From assembly GCA_937901625.1 (NCBI GenBank), contig CALDIE010000299.1, positions 1-9,748 on the forward strand: DNA of 9,748 bases, written 5' to 3'. The position numbers were made by a program, and so were the translations under genes. Positions 1-6,878 of this stretch are shown here, in pieces. The first letter of the stretch is position 1, and each line of letters opens with the position of its first letter. The stretch is from an uncultured Lachnospiraceae bacterium. Its GTDB lineage: Bacteria > Bacillota > Clostridia > Lachnospirales > Lachnospiraceae. Below the pieces are notes generated by a model that worked only from the letters and a program-made list of their open reading frames with translations, did not search any database and was not told the DNA's origin.

Positions 1-140
1 TTCTCTGCAGGCGAAAGAACTGCGTAATCTGCACCGGCCGACATCATATACTCATCTGTTGCAACTTTATAGGTTTTGTCTTCTCTTGGATTATCAATAT
101 CAATTTTGTGAATATTTCCTTGCTTATCGTGGAAGTTCAT
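1..140 (-). CDS. 5'-nucleotidase family protein, C-terminal fragment (partial at both ends)
   Basis: Read on the minus strand, this stretch gives an open frame with the segment KTYKVATDEYM followed by SAGADY. This matches the well-known NKTYKVAT-ndf-AGGDGY region in the C-terminal substrate-binding domain of secreted 5'-nucleotidases/UDP-sugar hydrolases. These enzymes release phosphate from nucleotides outside the cell. About 46 residues are visible. The 3' end lies beyond the left edge. Upstream, the frame stays open past base 140, but there it is only the antisense of the GH5 gene. No start codon or ribosome binding site belongs to it. It is more AT-rich than the DNA that follows. I see the frame and the motif; the family call is from memory of the motif. 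It is best read as one half of a junction, not an intact gene. Confidence 0.6.
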   Translation of the reverse strand, partial: MNFHDKQGNIHKIDIDNPREDKTYKVATDEYMMSAGADYAVLSPAE

Positions 141-857
141 TTCTACCAGCCCTGGAGTTACTGTAACACGATCACACCATCGGAAAACCAGCAGCGTGTA
201 TGGACTGAAGACGGCGGTAAGGCAGCCATCGACAGCGTGATGATGAACCTTTATATGCATTATACTTCGCAGGGAATCCCGGCGATCGTAGGTGAGATTT
301 CCGCATCAGCCAAGGAAAACGAAGCAGACAGAGCGGACTACGCGAAATATTTTACGGAACAGGCGCAAAAGTATGGCGTGCGCTGCTTCTGGTGGGATAA
401 CGGAGGAAAATTTGAAGCCAATCCGCAGGTAGGATACTACAATGATATGGGGCTTTATAACCGCTATACGCATGAGATCGTCTTTCCGCAGATTGCGCAG
501 GCTTTTACAAATGTTCATACGGATTATGCGCTGGCGGATTCAGGTGAGCCGATCACACAGAGCAGTGAGAGCGCGCAGACAACCGATGTTTCGACAGAGA
601 CCGTGAAGACGGATAATGGGAATGCCGGTAACGTAGAGACGCAGGTCACATCGGAAATATCCGGAGCGGGCGATACGAGCGTGACAGTAGATGCCGGTGC
701 AGATCAGGTAAACACTGCTTCATCTGCAAGCGCTGTAACAGAGCCGGCCGCTGCTAATACCGGGCTGATCATGGGGATCGGGATCGTCCTTGGCGTCCTT
801 GTTTCTGCGGCGATCGTTGGTGCCGTGATCGTAATTAAGAGCGCAAAGAAGAAGTAG
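129..857 (+). CDS. GH5-family glycoside hydrolase (endoglucanase-like), C-terminal part with membrane anchor; 5' truncated
   Basis: This is the C-terminal half of a family 5 (beta/alpha)8 glycoside hydrolase, probably a secreted beta-glucanase. Counting residues from the GTG at 108, EVHFYQPW (9-16) carries the conserved His/Tyr active-site pair. AIVGE (59-63) ends in the catalytic nucleophile Glu63, and FWWDNG (94-99) is the strand-8 Trp motif. The acid/base Glu (NEP motif) would lie upstream and is missing. A Ser/Thr/Glu-rich linker (about 145-215) leads to a hydrophobic helix (about 218-243) and a KSAKKK tail, so the enzyme was probably tethered to the cytoplasmic membrane by its C-terminus. 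The frame stays open to the left edge, but upstream of about 105-130 the DNA reads as an antisense 5'-nucleotidase. The GTG at 108 is therefore not a credible start. The gene is broken or the contig is chimeric there. Stop TAG is at 855-857. Confidence 0.75.
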   Translation: MEVHFYQPWSYCNTITPSENQQRVWTEDGGKAAIDSVMMNLYMHYTSQGIPAIVGEISASAKENEADRADYAKYFTEQAQKYGVRCFWWDNGGKFEANPQVGYYNDMGLYNRYTHEIVFPQIAQAFTNVHTDYALADSGEPITQSSESAQTTDVSTETVKTDNGNAGNVETQVTSEISGAGDTSVTVDAGADQVNTASSASAVTEPAAANTGLIMGIGIVLGVLVSAAIVGAVIVIKSAKKK

Positions 858-917
858 TTAGGTTACTACGAACAATTTAATACAGACAGGATATGAAGAG
901 GGTATGAGGAAGGCCGT

Positions 918-936
918 AAAAGGTCGCAAAGCGACC
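918..936 (-). terminator. Rho-independent terminator of the PBP4B-like gene
   Basis: On the minus strand, downstream of the TAA at 971-973, GGTCGC-TTT-GCGACC forms a perfect 6-bp stem with a 3-base loop (936 to 922). TTTT follows at 921-918. This is a compact intrinsic terminator for the minus-strand gene. Confidence 0.65.
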
Positions 937-952
937 GCAAATCCGGCGCCGG

Positions 953-976
953 GTCCGCCGTGAGCGGACTTTATTT
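953..976 (+). terminator. Rho-independent terminator of the GH5 gene
   Basis: GTCCGC (953-958) and GCGGAC (964-969) form a 6-bp stem with a 5-base loop. TTTATTT (970-976) follows on the plus strand. It ends transcription coming from the GH5 gene and runs into the last codons of the convergent minus-strand gene. Confidence 0.55.
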
Positions 977-2875
977 CATACCCTCATATATATATTGAGG
1001 GATCAAACCTAACGACGCGGAGTTATAGGAGCTGCCGGTAAACTTATTCGGATTGTTTTCCGGATCGGCAACGGGCGTGTTGATCTTATTGGTCAGATAT
1101 ACGATGATCAGGTCATGTTCCGGTTCGATCATGGTTAAGGTTCCGGTCCATCCCTGGTGCCCGATGGTGGTGGAGGGACAGAGATCGGAGAAATAGGAAC
1201 TGCGTTTTCCTCCTTCGGCACGCCACCAGCCGATACCCCAGTTAGGCTCTGCTGTTGATTTCGCCGCGGCAAAGGTACGGATGGTCTCTTCGGAGAAGAA
1301 GTAGTTGGTCTCATATCCTCCGTACATCATTAAATAGGCCATCTTTGCCAGATCCTCCGCATTGGAAAAGAGCCCGGCGTGACCGGAGATCCCACCCATG
1401 GCGTAATAGGCCATCTCATCATGCACTTCTCCCTGCAGGGTTTCGGTACGGATCCCGTCAAAATATACCACACCGTCTCTTGTGTTTCCGTTTAGTTCCG
1501 TAGCGGCGCAGTCCTCTTTGGTAAAGCCGTTTTCCAAAGGACAATAGGAGATGCGCTTAAGATGAAGCGGATCGGTAAAATATTCTTCTACCAGTTCATC
1601 AAGCCCTTTTCCCGTGACCTTTTCAAGGACAAAGCATAAGAGCATATAGTCGACATCCGAATAGCGGGTGTTCGTTCCGGGTTCATAACATAAAGGGGTT
1701 TCAAAGATCTTACGAAGGACAGTCTGTCTTGTTTCGACCGAACCGTCACTGCCGGCAAAGAGGATGTTTTCGGCTTCCTCATCATACTCCTGCGTATATT
1801 GGTTAAAGTTCGGATTGGAATAGCCGGGTGCTGCAGGGAATCCTGCCTCGTGGCACAACAGATGCCGCAGGGTGATCTCACGCTTCCAGTTTTGATTGGT
1901 CTCAGACGATACATATGGATAATCCTCGTAAGCAAAATCCATGGTATGAATCACAAAATCATTCCCGAAGATATCCACGAGTTTTGTGTCGATATCGAGT
2001 TCTCCTCGGCTTACAAGGTATTGTACGATGTAGTTGGTGGCATACATCTTGGTATTTGAAGCCAGGTCGTACATGGTATCCGCATCTGCTGGCATCGGGT
2101 TACTTAAGTGGCTGCCATCCGGAAGATAAGCATTTAAATATCCCCATTGATTGGAATAGATAAGGCGTCCGTTTCGGATGACGGCTAAGGAGGCTCCGGG
2201 AAAGCCGTTGGATACATCGGTTTGGATCATACGATCGATCTTTTCAAAGGCTGAGGAATCGATGCCTGCATCCTCCGGCGTCCCTGTGATCAGGGCAGGA
2301 TAAGGGAGGTAAAGATGTACGGATCCGCTCTCGCCCGCGATATGAATGGTATTGGTTCCGTTTACCGTTAGCGGAGATATATCCAGACAAAAGACGCTAC
2401 TTTCGTTCGGATCACTGTCTGCCTCCAAAGATATGATCTCAGGGTCTTTTAAAGCATGTCCGTTTATGGAAAAATCCGTAAGGATCGTTTCTTTATCAAT
2501 GATCAGATACAGTTGCCCCTGCCCGGAGTAATAGGAAAAGGACAGGTCGCTATCGATCGGAAGATCGATCGAGCGGGTATAGTAAAAGGAGTTTGTATCC
2601 GGATGCTCTTCCACATACCGGATCATGGCATCATTTGACAGTTGTTCCAACAGGGTATTCACCTCTCCGAAGAATACGGGAGTGCTGTTTGCAGCGGTTT
2701 TGTTGTCACCGGGAGGTGTGATCATCTCCGGACTTGCCGGCGGGAGTTCTGCAATGGCAGGTTCTCCTGCCAGCTTTTGGTCATTTAATGTTCCGCTAAA
2801 AAAGGCGAGTACGATGATGAGGAGAGCGACAAGAGTGATCAAAAGGATACGGAGAGTTTTGTTTGTTGATTTCAT
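971..2875 (-). CDS. PBP4B-like serine hydrolase (beta-lactamase/class C PBP family), membrane anchored
   Basis: A 634-residue extracytoplasmic serine hydrolase of the class C beta-lactamase/DD-peptidase family. Residues 8-27 form an uncleaved signal anchor, followed by a Pro-rich linker. Residues about 90-195 resemble a galactose-binding-like jelly roll (SINGHALKD, then a DIS-L-NGTNTIHI pattern). The catalytic domain from about 205 shows SNTK (Ser273 nucleophile, Lys276), Tyr405 in RYSDVDY and H573-Q-G in place of KTG. LRHLLCHEAGFP (336-347) is the family's L-x-HL-L-H-x-x-G-x-P signature. The closest named relative I recall is PBP4B (YfeW), which is shorter and lacks the jelly-roll part. The substrate is probably peptidoglycan stem peptides, but esterase activity cannot be excluded. 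AAGGA lies 9 nt before the ATG. It sits 87 bp downstream of the M15 peptidase gene on the same strand, so cotranscription is likely. Confidence 0.85.
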   Translation of the reverse strand: MKSTNKTLRILLITLVALLIIVLAFFSGTLNDQKLAGEPAIAELPPASPEMITPPGDNKTAANSTPVFFGEVNTLLEQLSNDAMIRYVEEHPDTNSFYYTRSIDLPIDSDLSFSYYSGQGQLYLIIDKETILTDFSINGHALKDPEIISLEADSDPNESSVFCLDISPLTVNGTNTIHIAGESGSVHLYLPYPALITGTPEDAGIDSSAFEKIDRMIQTDVSNGFPGASLAVIRNGRLIYSNQWGYLNAYLPDGSHLSNPMPADADTMYDLASNTKMYATNYIVQYLVSRGELDIDTKLVDIFGNDFVIHTMDFAYEDYPYVSSETNQNWKREITLRHLLCHEAGFPAAPGYSNPNFNQYTQEYDEEAENILFAGSDGSVETRQTVLRKIFETPLCYEPGTNTRYSDVDYMLLCFVLEKVTGKGLDELVEEYFTDPLHLKRISYCPLENGFTKEDCAATELNGNTRDGVVYFDGIRTETLQGEVHDEMAYYAMGGISGHAGLFSNAEDLAKMAYLMMYGGYETNYFFSEETIRTFAAAKSTAEPNWGIGWWRAEGGKRSSYFSDLCPSTTIGHQGWTGTLTMIEPEHDLIIVYLTNKINTPVADPENNPNKFTGSSYNSASLGLIPQYIYEGMK

Positions 2876-2962
2876 ATCTGGGATTCCTTGTTATTGATAC
2901 TATAGGCTTTGGTGGATATTCTTATTGCTTATGTGATCATCGTTTGTGATCTTCGGGACAAC

Positions 2963-3850
2963 TTAATATCCTCCGGCAGCACGGATCTCTTCCACGCGCG
3001 CGTCGGGAAGTTCAAAGTGCTGGTAGTCTTTAAGGCTTCGCCAGGCGCCGCCCCATTCAAAGCCGTATTCGATAAAGAGTGTGTAGCACAGATCGCCTTC
3101 CTCGAGTTTGTAATCAAAGGAAGCACTTCGGTCGGTGTAGGGTACGGCAGTTTCCGGCTGAACGGTCGTTTCACCGTTCCTTGTGCGTACGTACGGATTG
3201 TAGAGCGGGTTGATATCGATAGCTGCGCCGAGCGCGTGTTTTGAGAGGCTTGCGCCGCTTGCTATGGGGCGGTAGTTAAAACAGCTGCTGTTATTATCCC
3301 GCATGGACATTTCGTCGTCGGCGTCATATTCATCCACAAGGCGTACGCGTTCGATCGGATAGGAGGCAAGGTAGAGTTCGTAAAAGATCTCTGTCAGATC
3401 CTCCGCGATCTCTTTATGGCAGATGATCTCTCCTTCGTGTGTATTTCCGTCGATATCCTTATGGAGGATGTGAACATAGCGCAGATCCCGGGCGGGTACA
3501 ATGCAATCCTCCTTGTAACTGAGTCCCTGTATCCGGCTGAAAATCTCTTCCGTGACGGGAGTGTAGTAAAATGCCTCCTTCATATCTGTTGAAGGACCGG
3601 CGGATGCGTCATCTGCCGTAGCACTCATATGGATAGCATCCACCGGCTCCGAAGAAGAGGTCATACCGGTAGCATCCCCGGGCTGTGAGGGATCGGCCAT
3701 ACCGGTAACACCCTCAAAATCTGAAGAACCGGTTATCTCAGAAGTTACTTCTTTATCCACTACATTACTCCCCGATGCGCAGGCACCTAAAAGTATACTG
3801 AAACAGAGTGGCAAAAGCAGAGTATTATAAACTTTTCTTATCGTTTTCAT
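2963..3850 (-). CDS. VanY-like M15 family D-Ala-D-Ala carboxypeptidase/endopeptidase, lipoprotein
   Basis: A 295-residue predicted lipoprotein. A signal peptide ends in the lipobox LLGAC (Cys24), so the mature protein is tethered to the outer face of the membrane. Residues 25-90 are an Asp/Ser/Thr-rich linker with three degenerate 12-residue repeats (40-75). The C-terminal half is a zinc peptidase of family M15. SKHALGAAIDINP supplies His205 and Asp212 as zinc ligands. DYQHFE (275-280) supplies the catalytic acid Asp275 and third ligand His278, and WGGAW (266-270) precedes it. The D-x-x-H arrangement fits the M15C/phage endolysin-like subgroup. It likely trims D-Ala-D-Ala or cleaves L-Ala-D-Glu in wall peptides; which one cannot be told. 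AGGA lies upstream of the ATG. I found no convincing -35/-10 pair in the 145 bp shared with surE. Confidence 0.85.
   Translation of the reverse strand: MKTIRKVYNTLLLPLCFSILLGACASGSNVVDKEVTSEITGSSDFEGVTGMADPSQPGDATGMTSSSEPVDAIHMSATADDASAGPSTDMKEAFYYTPVTEEIFSRIQGLSYKEDCIVPARDLRYVHILHKDIDGNTHEGEIICHKEIAEDLTEIFYELYLASYPIERVRLVDEYDADDEMSMRDNNSSCFNYRPIASGASLSKHALGAAIDINPLYNPYVRTRNGETTVQPETAVPYTDRSASFDYKLEEGDLCYTLFIEYGFEWGGAWRSLKDYQHFELPDARVEEIRAAGGY
3626..3733 (-). repeat. Three degenerate 36-bp (12-residue) repeats in the M15 lipoprotein linker
   Basis: On the plus strand, cat-ATGGATAGCATCC starts at 3626, cat-ACCGGTAGCATCC at 3662 and cat-ACCGGTAACACCC at 3698, a period of exactly 36 bp. In protein these are TGSSDFEGVTGM, ADPSQPGDATGM and TSSSEPVDAIHM (residues 40-75), each ending in Met. 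The shared pattern is a Ser in the first half, then an acidic residue and a final Met. Confidence 0.7.
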
Positions 3851-3927
3851 AGGTCTGATCCTGTCTTATTTTTACATTTTCACCATGTATCATAGTAACA
3901 TAATGACAAAAATTTATGTAGTAGACA

Positions 3928-3957
3928 TTGTGTATTTGTGTGCTGATGGGGTAGAAT
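3928..3957 (+). promoter_or_regulatory. Possible sigma-A promoter for surE
   Basis: TTGTGT (3928-3933) and TAGAAT (3952-3957) are separated by 18 bp and lie about 40 bp before the surE ATG. Each hexamer differs from consensus by one or two bases. A ribosome binding site AAAGGGA follows at about 3983-3989. The assignment is by eye only. Confidence 0.4.
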
Positions 3958-3995
3958 GGGAGGGTATCAGTTTAGAGAAATGAAAGGGATTTAAG

Positions 3996-4718
3996 ATGGC
4001 AGAGACAGTTCGAAAGATTTTGATCACCAATGACGATGGGATCCGTTCTCCCCGCATGAAACGTCTGGCAGAGGCGGCTATGGCTTACGGCGAGGTGTAT
4101 GTTGTGGCACCCGATGAGCAATGCAGCGCAAAGTCACAGTGCATCACGCTGCACAGACCTTTGACGGCAACTTTGAAAGAAGGATGGCTGGAGGGAGTTG
4201 TTGCGTATGCCATCGACGGGACGCCGGCTGATTGCGTTCGCTGTGCTCCGTACCTTCTGGGCACACACTTTGACCTGGTCTTAAGCGGGATCAACCAGGG
4301 ATATAACGGCGGTAATGCCATTCAATATTCCGGTACCGTGGCGGCTGCTATGGAGGCGGCTTCCGAAGGGATCCAGGCGATGGCGTTTTCGGAACCTTAC
4401 GAAGGAGACTGCAGTGTAACGGAGGAGTACCTGGATAAGATTCTGGGAGATTTGATCGAGCGCCCGCTTCCTGTTAATCAGATCTGGAATATCAATTTCC
4501 CGGATTGCGGGATGGAGGGACTAAAAGGCATCCTTGAGGATAGAAAGTCCTCCCTTAATTTCTTTTACCGCGACGAGTTTATTCCGGAGGAGATCTCCAA
4601 AGGTGTGATCCGGCTTTCTTTAAACGGTATCTATCAGGAGATCGGAGAGGAAGGAACGGACTATAAGGCACTGATGGATGGATATATCTCTGTCGGAATT
4701 GTAAAAAATATAGGCTGA
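3996..4718 (+). CDS. surE: 5'/3'-nucleotidase SurE
   Basis: A 240-residue cytoplasmic nucleotidase of the SurE family, which removes phosphate from 5'- and 3'-nucleoside monophosphates using a divalent metal ion. The N-terminus ILITNDDG (8-15) contains the metal ligands Asp13 and Asp14. APDEQCSA (38-45) supplies Ser44, and SGIN (97-100) supplies Asn100. The ligands correspond to Asp8, Asp9, Ser39 and Asn92 of E. coli SurE as I recall them. IDGTPADCV (73-81) is another conserved stretch. The length is normal for the family. The ATG is preceded by AAAGGGA at suitable spacing. It is the first gene of a likely two-gene unit with the MATE exporter 40 bp downstream. No pcm or other usual stationary-phase partner is adjacent. 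Confidence 0.95.
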   Translation: MAETVRKILITNDDGIRSPRMKRLAEAAMAYGEVYVVAPDEQCSAKSQCITLHRPLTATLKEGWLEGVVAYAIDGTPADCVRCAPYLLGTHFDLVLSGINQGYNGGNAIQYSGTVAAAMEAASEGIQAMAFSEPYEGDCSVTEEYLDKILGDLIERPLPVNQIWNINFPDCGMEGLKGILEDRKSSLNFFYRDEFIPEEISKGVIRLSLNGIYQEIGEEGTDYKALMDGYISVGIVKNIG

Positions 4719-4758
4719 TACAGAACGACGTAAGTCGAATGGGATAGATACGGCAATT

Positions 4759-6129
4759 ATGAATACAGAAAAGGTAAATAAAAAGAATATGAAGGGGGAG
4801 CATCTGTTTACAAACAAAGAGCTCCTTCTTTTGCTGATTCCGGTAATAGCGGAACAGTTTTTAAATTCTCTGATGGGAATGGCAGATAATATCATGGTCA
4901 GCAATGTTGGCAGTGCAGCAATCTCCGCTGTATCGCTGGTGGACTCGATCAACAATCTGATCATCCAGGTTTTTCAAGCGTTGGCTACCGGCGGTGTGAT
5001 CATCTGCGCTACTTATATAGGGCAAAAGAGGAAGGATCTGGCGAAGGACGCCGCCGGGCAGCTGCTTTTTGTAACATTATGGATCTCCGTGATCATTACA
5101 GCCATCGGACTGTTCTTCCGCACGCCCTTGCTTCACAAGATCTTTGGTGAAGTGGAAGAGAGTGTTATGGATGCTTCGTCGATCTATTTTGTGATCACGA
5201 TCCTTTCCTATCCCTTTGTTGCGTTGGCCGCAGCGGGAAGCGCGATCTTTCGGGCACAGAGTAAGACCTCTCTGCCTATGATCCTGGTCATCATTTCTAA
5301 CGGCATCAATATCGTTGGAAACGCCATCCTGATCTTCGGTTTCGATATGGGAGTGGAAGGAGCGGCACTTTCGACCCTGTTTTCCCGTGTTCTTAACACG
5401 CTCCTGTTATTGTACTTCCTGCGGGATACGAAACTGGAGATCCCTGTACGCAGACTGTTTCGTGTGCGCCCGGATATCAAAAAGATCAAAAGGATCCTTT
5501 CTATGGGCATCCCCAACGGTGTGGAAAACGGAATGTTTCAGTTTGGTAAGTTAGCCATCCAGTCCTCGGTTTCAACATTGGCAACTTACGAGATCGCCGC
5601 GCAGGCGATGACGAATATCTTTGAGAATGTGAATGGTGTGGCCGGCATCGGTATCGGTATCGGCCTTATGACAGTCGTAGGCCGTTGTATGGGTGCCGGC
5701 CGGGAGGATGAGGCGCGTTATTATGTAAAAAAACTGACCGGATGGGCGTTTATCGCCATCACAGTCAGTTGCCTGATCGTATATCTGATTTCCCGTCCCG
5801 TTACGATGATCGCGGGGATGGAGCCGGCGGCCGCCGAACTCTGTGTTTATATGGTAGGGTGGATCACTATAGTAAAGCCGATCTTCTGGTCGATCTCCTT
5901 TGTGCCGGCGTACGGCTATCGCGCGGCGGGGGATGTTGCCTTTTCCATGATCGTCAGTACGGCAACGATGTGGTTATGCCGCGTAAGCCTTTGTACGATC
6001 TTAATCCGCTATTTTGGTGTTCATACTATGGCCGTCTGGATCGGCATGTTCTCCGACTGGGCACTCAGAAGTCTCATATACGGACTTCGTTTCCGCAGCG
6101 GCCGCTGGTTAAAACACAAGGTGGTTTAG
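4759..6129 (+). CDS. MATE family multidrug/metabolite efflux transporter
   Basis: A 456-residue polytopic membrane protein with about 12 hydrophobic segments in two homologous halves, as in MATE antiporters that export cationic drugs or metabolites using Na+ or H+ gradients. The first half begins with LLIPVIAEQFLNSLMGMADNI (about 25-45), where the Pro, Glu-Gln and M-x-D-x-I positions match the MATE start signature. GMEPAAAELCVYM (about 354-366) is the inter-helix loop typical of the second half. The start is uncertain. No good Shine-Dalgarno precedes the ATG at 4759, and a second in-frame ATG lies at 4789, again with only a distant AAGG. The substrate cannot be told from sequence. It likely shares a transcript with surE. 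Its TAG is 6 bp from the stop of the convergent DUF975 gene, with no terminator between. Confidence 0.92.
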   Translation: MNTEKVNKKNMKGEHLFTNKELLLLLIPVIAEQFLNSLMGMADNIMVSNVGSAAISAVSLVDSINNLIIQVFQALATGGVIICATYIGQKRKDLAKDAAGQLLFVTLWISVIITAIGLFFRTPLLHKIFGEVEESVMDASSIYFVITILSYPFVALAAAGSAIFRAQSKTSLPMILVIISNGINIVGNAILIFGFDMGVEGAALSTLFSRVLNTLLLLYFLRDTKLEIPVRRLFRVRPDIKKIKRILSMGIPNGVENGMFQFGKLAIQSSVSTLATYEIAAQAMTNIFENVNGVAGIGIGIGLMTVVGRCMGAGREDEARYYVKKLTGWAFIAITVSCLIVYLISRPVTMIAGMEPAAAELCVYMVGWITIVKPIFWSISFVPAYGYRAAGDVAFSMIVSTATMWLCRVSLCTILIRYFGVHTMAVWIGMFSDWALRSLIYGLRFRSGRWLKHKVV

Positions 6130-6135
6130 GGAATC

Positions 6136-6855
6136 TTAGGACTTTGCGTCTGTCAGATTCAGGTAGAATTCCACAAAGGTCGTATGTAAGTAGGGGAAGA
6201 GCCATATCATTCCAAGACCGCAGGTAAATACGGACAAAAGATAGAGTGGTACAAATCCCACTTCCAGATAAAAGCGCCTCACAAGGCTTCCTTTCATCAG
6301 CCATTTGGACATTGATAACGCCTCTTTGGCAGTCTTATTCGGGAAATCCAGGAGTACAAAGTAGGCTTGGGAATAATGCAGTCGTATTACATAGGAGACT
6401 ACGATCCCGACAGCTAAGGAGAGCATCGTTATACTGAACAGGATCATATTTTCGGATTTTAACGAAAACATCGAGAGGATCTCATAGGGAAGCGCACAGA
6501 GAAACTGAACGGTAGCGAAGAAAATAGCAATTCCCGCAACATTTTTATATTCCTTCTTAAATCCCATAAAGATGTCCATGGATCCGAATTTATGTCTGCA
6601 GACCATTTTCAGATAGATGGCGTTTAAACCGAAGTTTAACACTTCGACGATGATCATGGAAAGATACGTGATCACCTCCGCGATCAGAAAGGATCCGACA
6701 GAGGACAAGGTATTGATGAAGCCTCCGCTGCCGTATAAGAGGAAGGCTTTCAACACCAGAAACAGTATATGGGAAGGGATGACGGCAGAGTAGTTTCCTT
6801 CGAGAGCGCCTCTGGCATCCGCCCGTAAATATTCGGTTCTTTTTATTTTAGACAT
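6136..6855 (-). CDS. DUF975 family integral membrane protein
   Basis: A membrane protein of about 239 residues with five or six hydrophobic segments. From the outer start these are roughly residues 27-48, 58-80, 108-130, 140-163 and 202-226. The pattern SQAYFVLLDFPNKTAKEAL, then MKGSLVRRFY, then a C-terminal GLGMIWLFPYLHTTFVEFY is characteristic of the DUF975 family of Firmicutes, whose function is unknown. Two starts are possible. An ATG at 6867 has AGGA overlapping the previous gene's stop. The ATG at 6853-6855 has GGAG 6 nt upstream, a better ribosome binding site, so I chose the inner one. Only 11 bp separate the outer ATG from the upstream membrane-protein gene, so translation of the two is probably coupled. 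The function remains unknown. Confidence 0.82.
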   Translation of the reverse strand: MSKIKRTEYLRADARGALEGNYSAVIPSHILFLVLKAFLLYGSGGFINTLSSVGSFLIAEVITYLSMIIVEVLNFGLNAIYLKMVCRHKFGSMDIFMGFKKEYKNVAGIAIFFATVQFLCALPYEILSMFSLKSENMILFSITMLSLAVGIVVSYVIRLHYSQAYFVLLDFPNKTAKEALSMSKWLMKGSLVRRFYLEVGFVPLYLLSVFTCGLGMIWLFPYLHTTFVEFYLNLTDAKS

Positions 6856-6878
6856 TTCATTCTCCATTGGTTTATTTC

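Larger units (their letters stand above)
898..985. repeat. 10-bp inverted repeat enclosing two terminator hairpins
   Basis: GAGGGTATGA (898-907) is the exact reverse complement of TCATACCCTC (976-985). Between the arms lie the minus-strand hairpin (922-936), the 10-bp palindrome CCGGCGCCGG (943-952) and the plus-strand hairpin (953-969). Together they could fold as an outer stem closing a branched structure of about 88 nt. The right arm overlaps the last codons and stop of the PBP4B-like gene. Confidence 0.6.

Noticed and set aside
1588..1935. 115-codon minus-strand open frame inside the PBP4B-like gene
   Set aside because: It overlaps the serine hydrolase in another frame, has a shuffled composition and no ribosome binding site. 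It is a shadow of the real gene.
2938..2960. Direct repeat GTGATC...GTGATC between the M15 and PBP4B-like genes
   Set aside because: Six-base direct repeats of this kind are expected by chance, and no dyad or promoter is associated with it.
3889..3912. TATGAT as a -10 for the M15 lipoprotein gene on the minus strand
   Set aside because: The hexamer is good, but no -35 exists at 16-18 bp spacing (ATAAAT) and there is no extended -10 TG, so I did not list it as a promoter.
4727..4738. CGAC-GTAA-GTCG mini-hairpin with a GNRA-type loop between surE and the MATE gene
   Set aside because: A four-base-pair stem alone is too weak to call a regulatory element.
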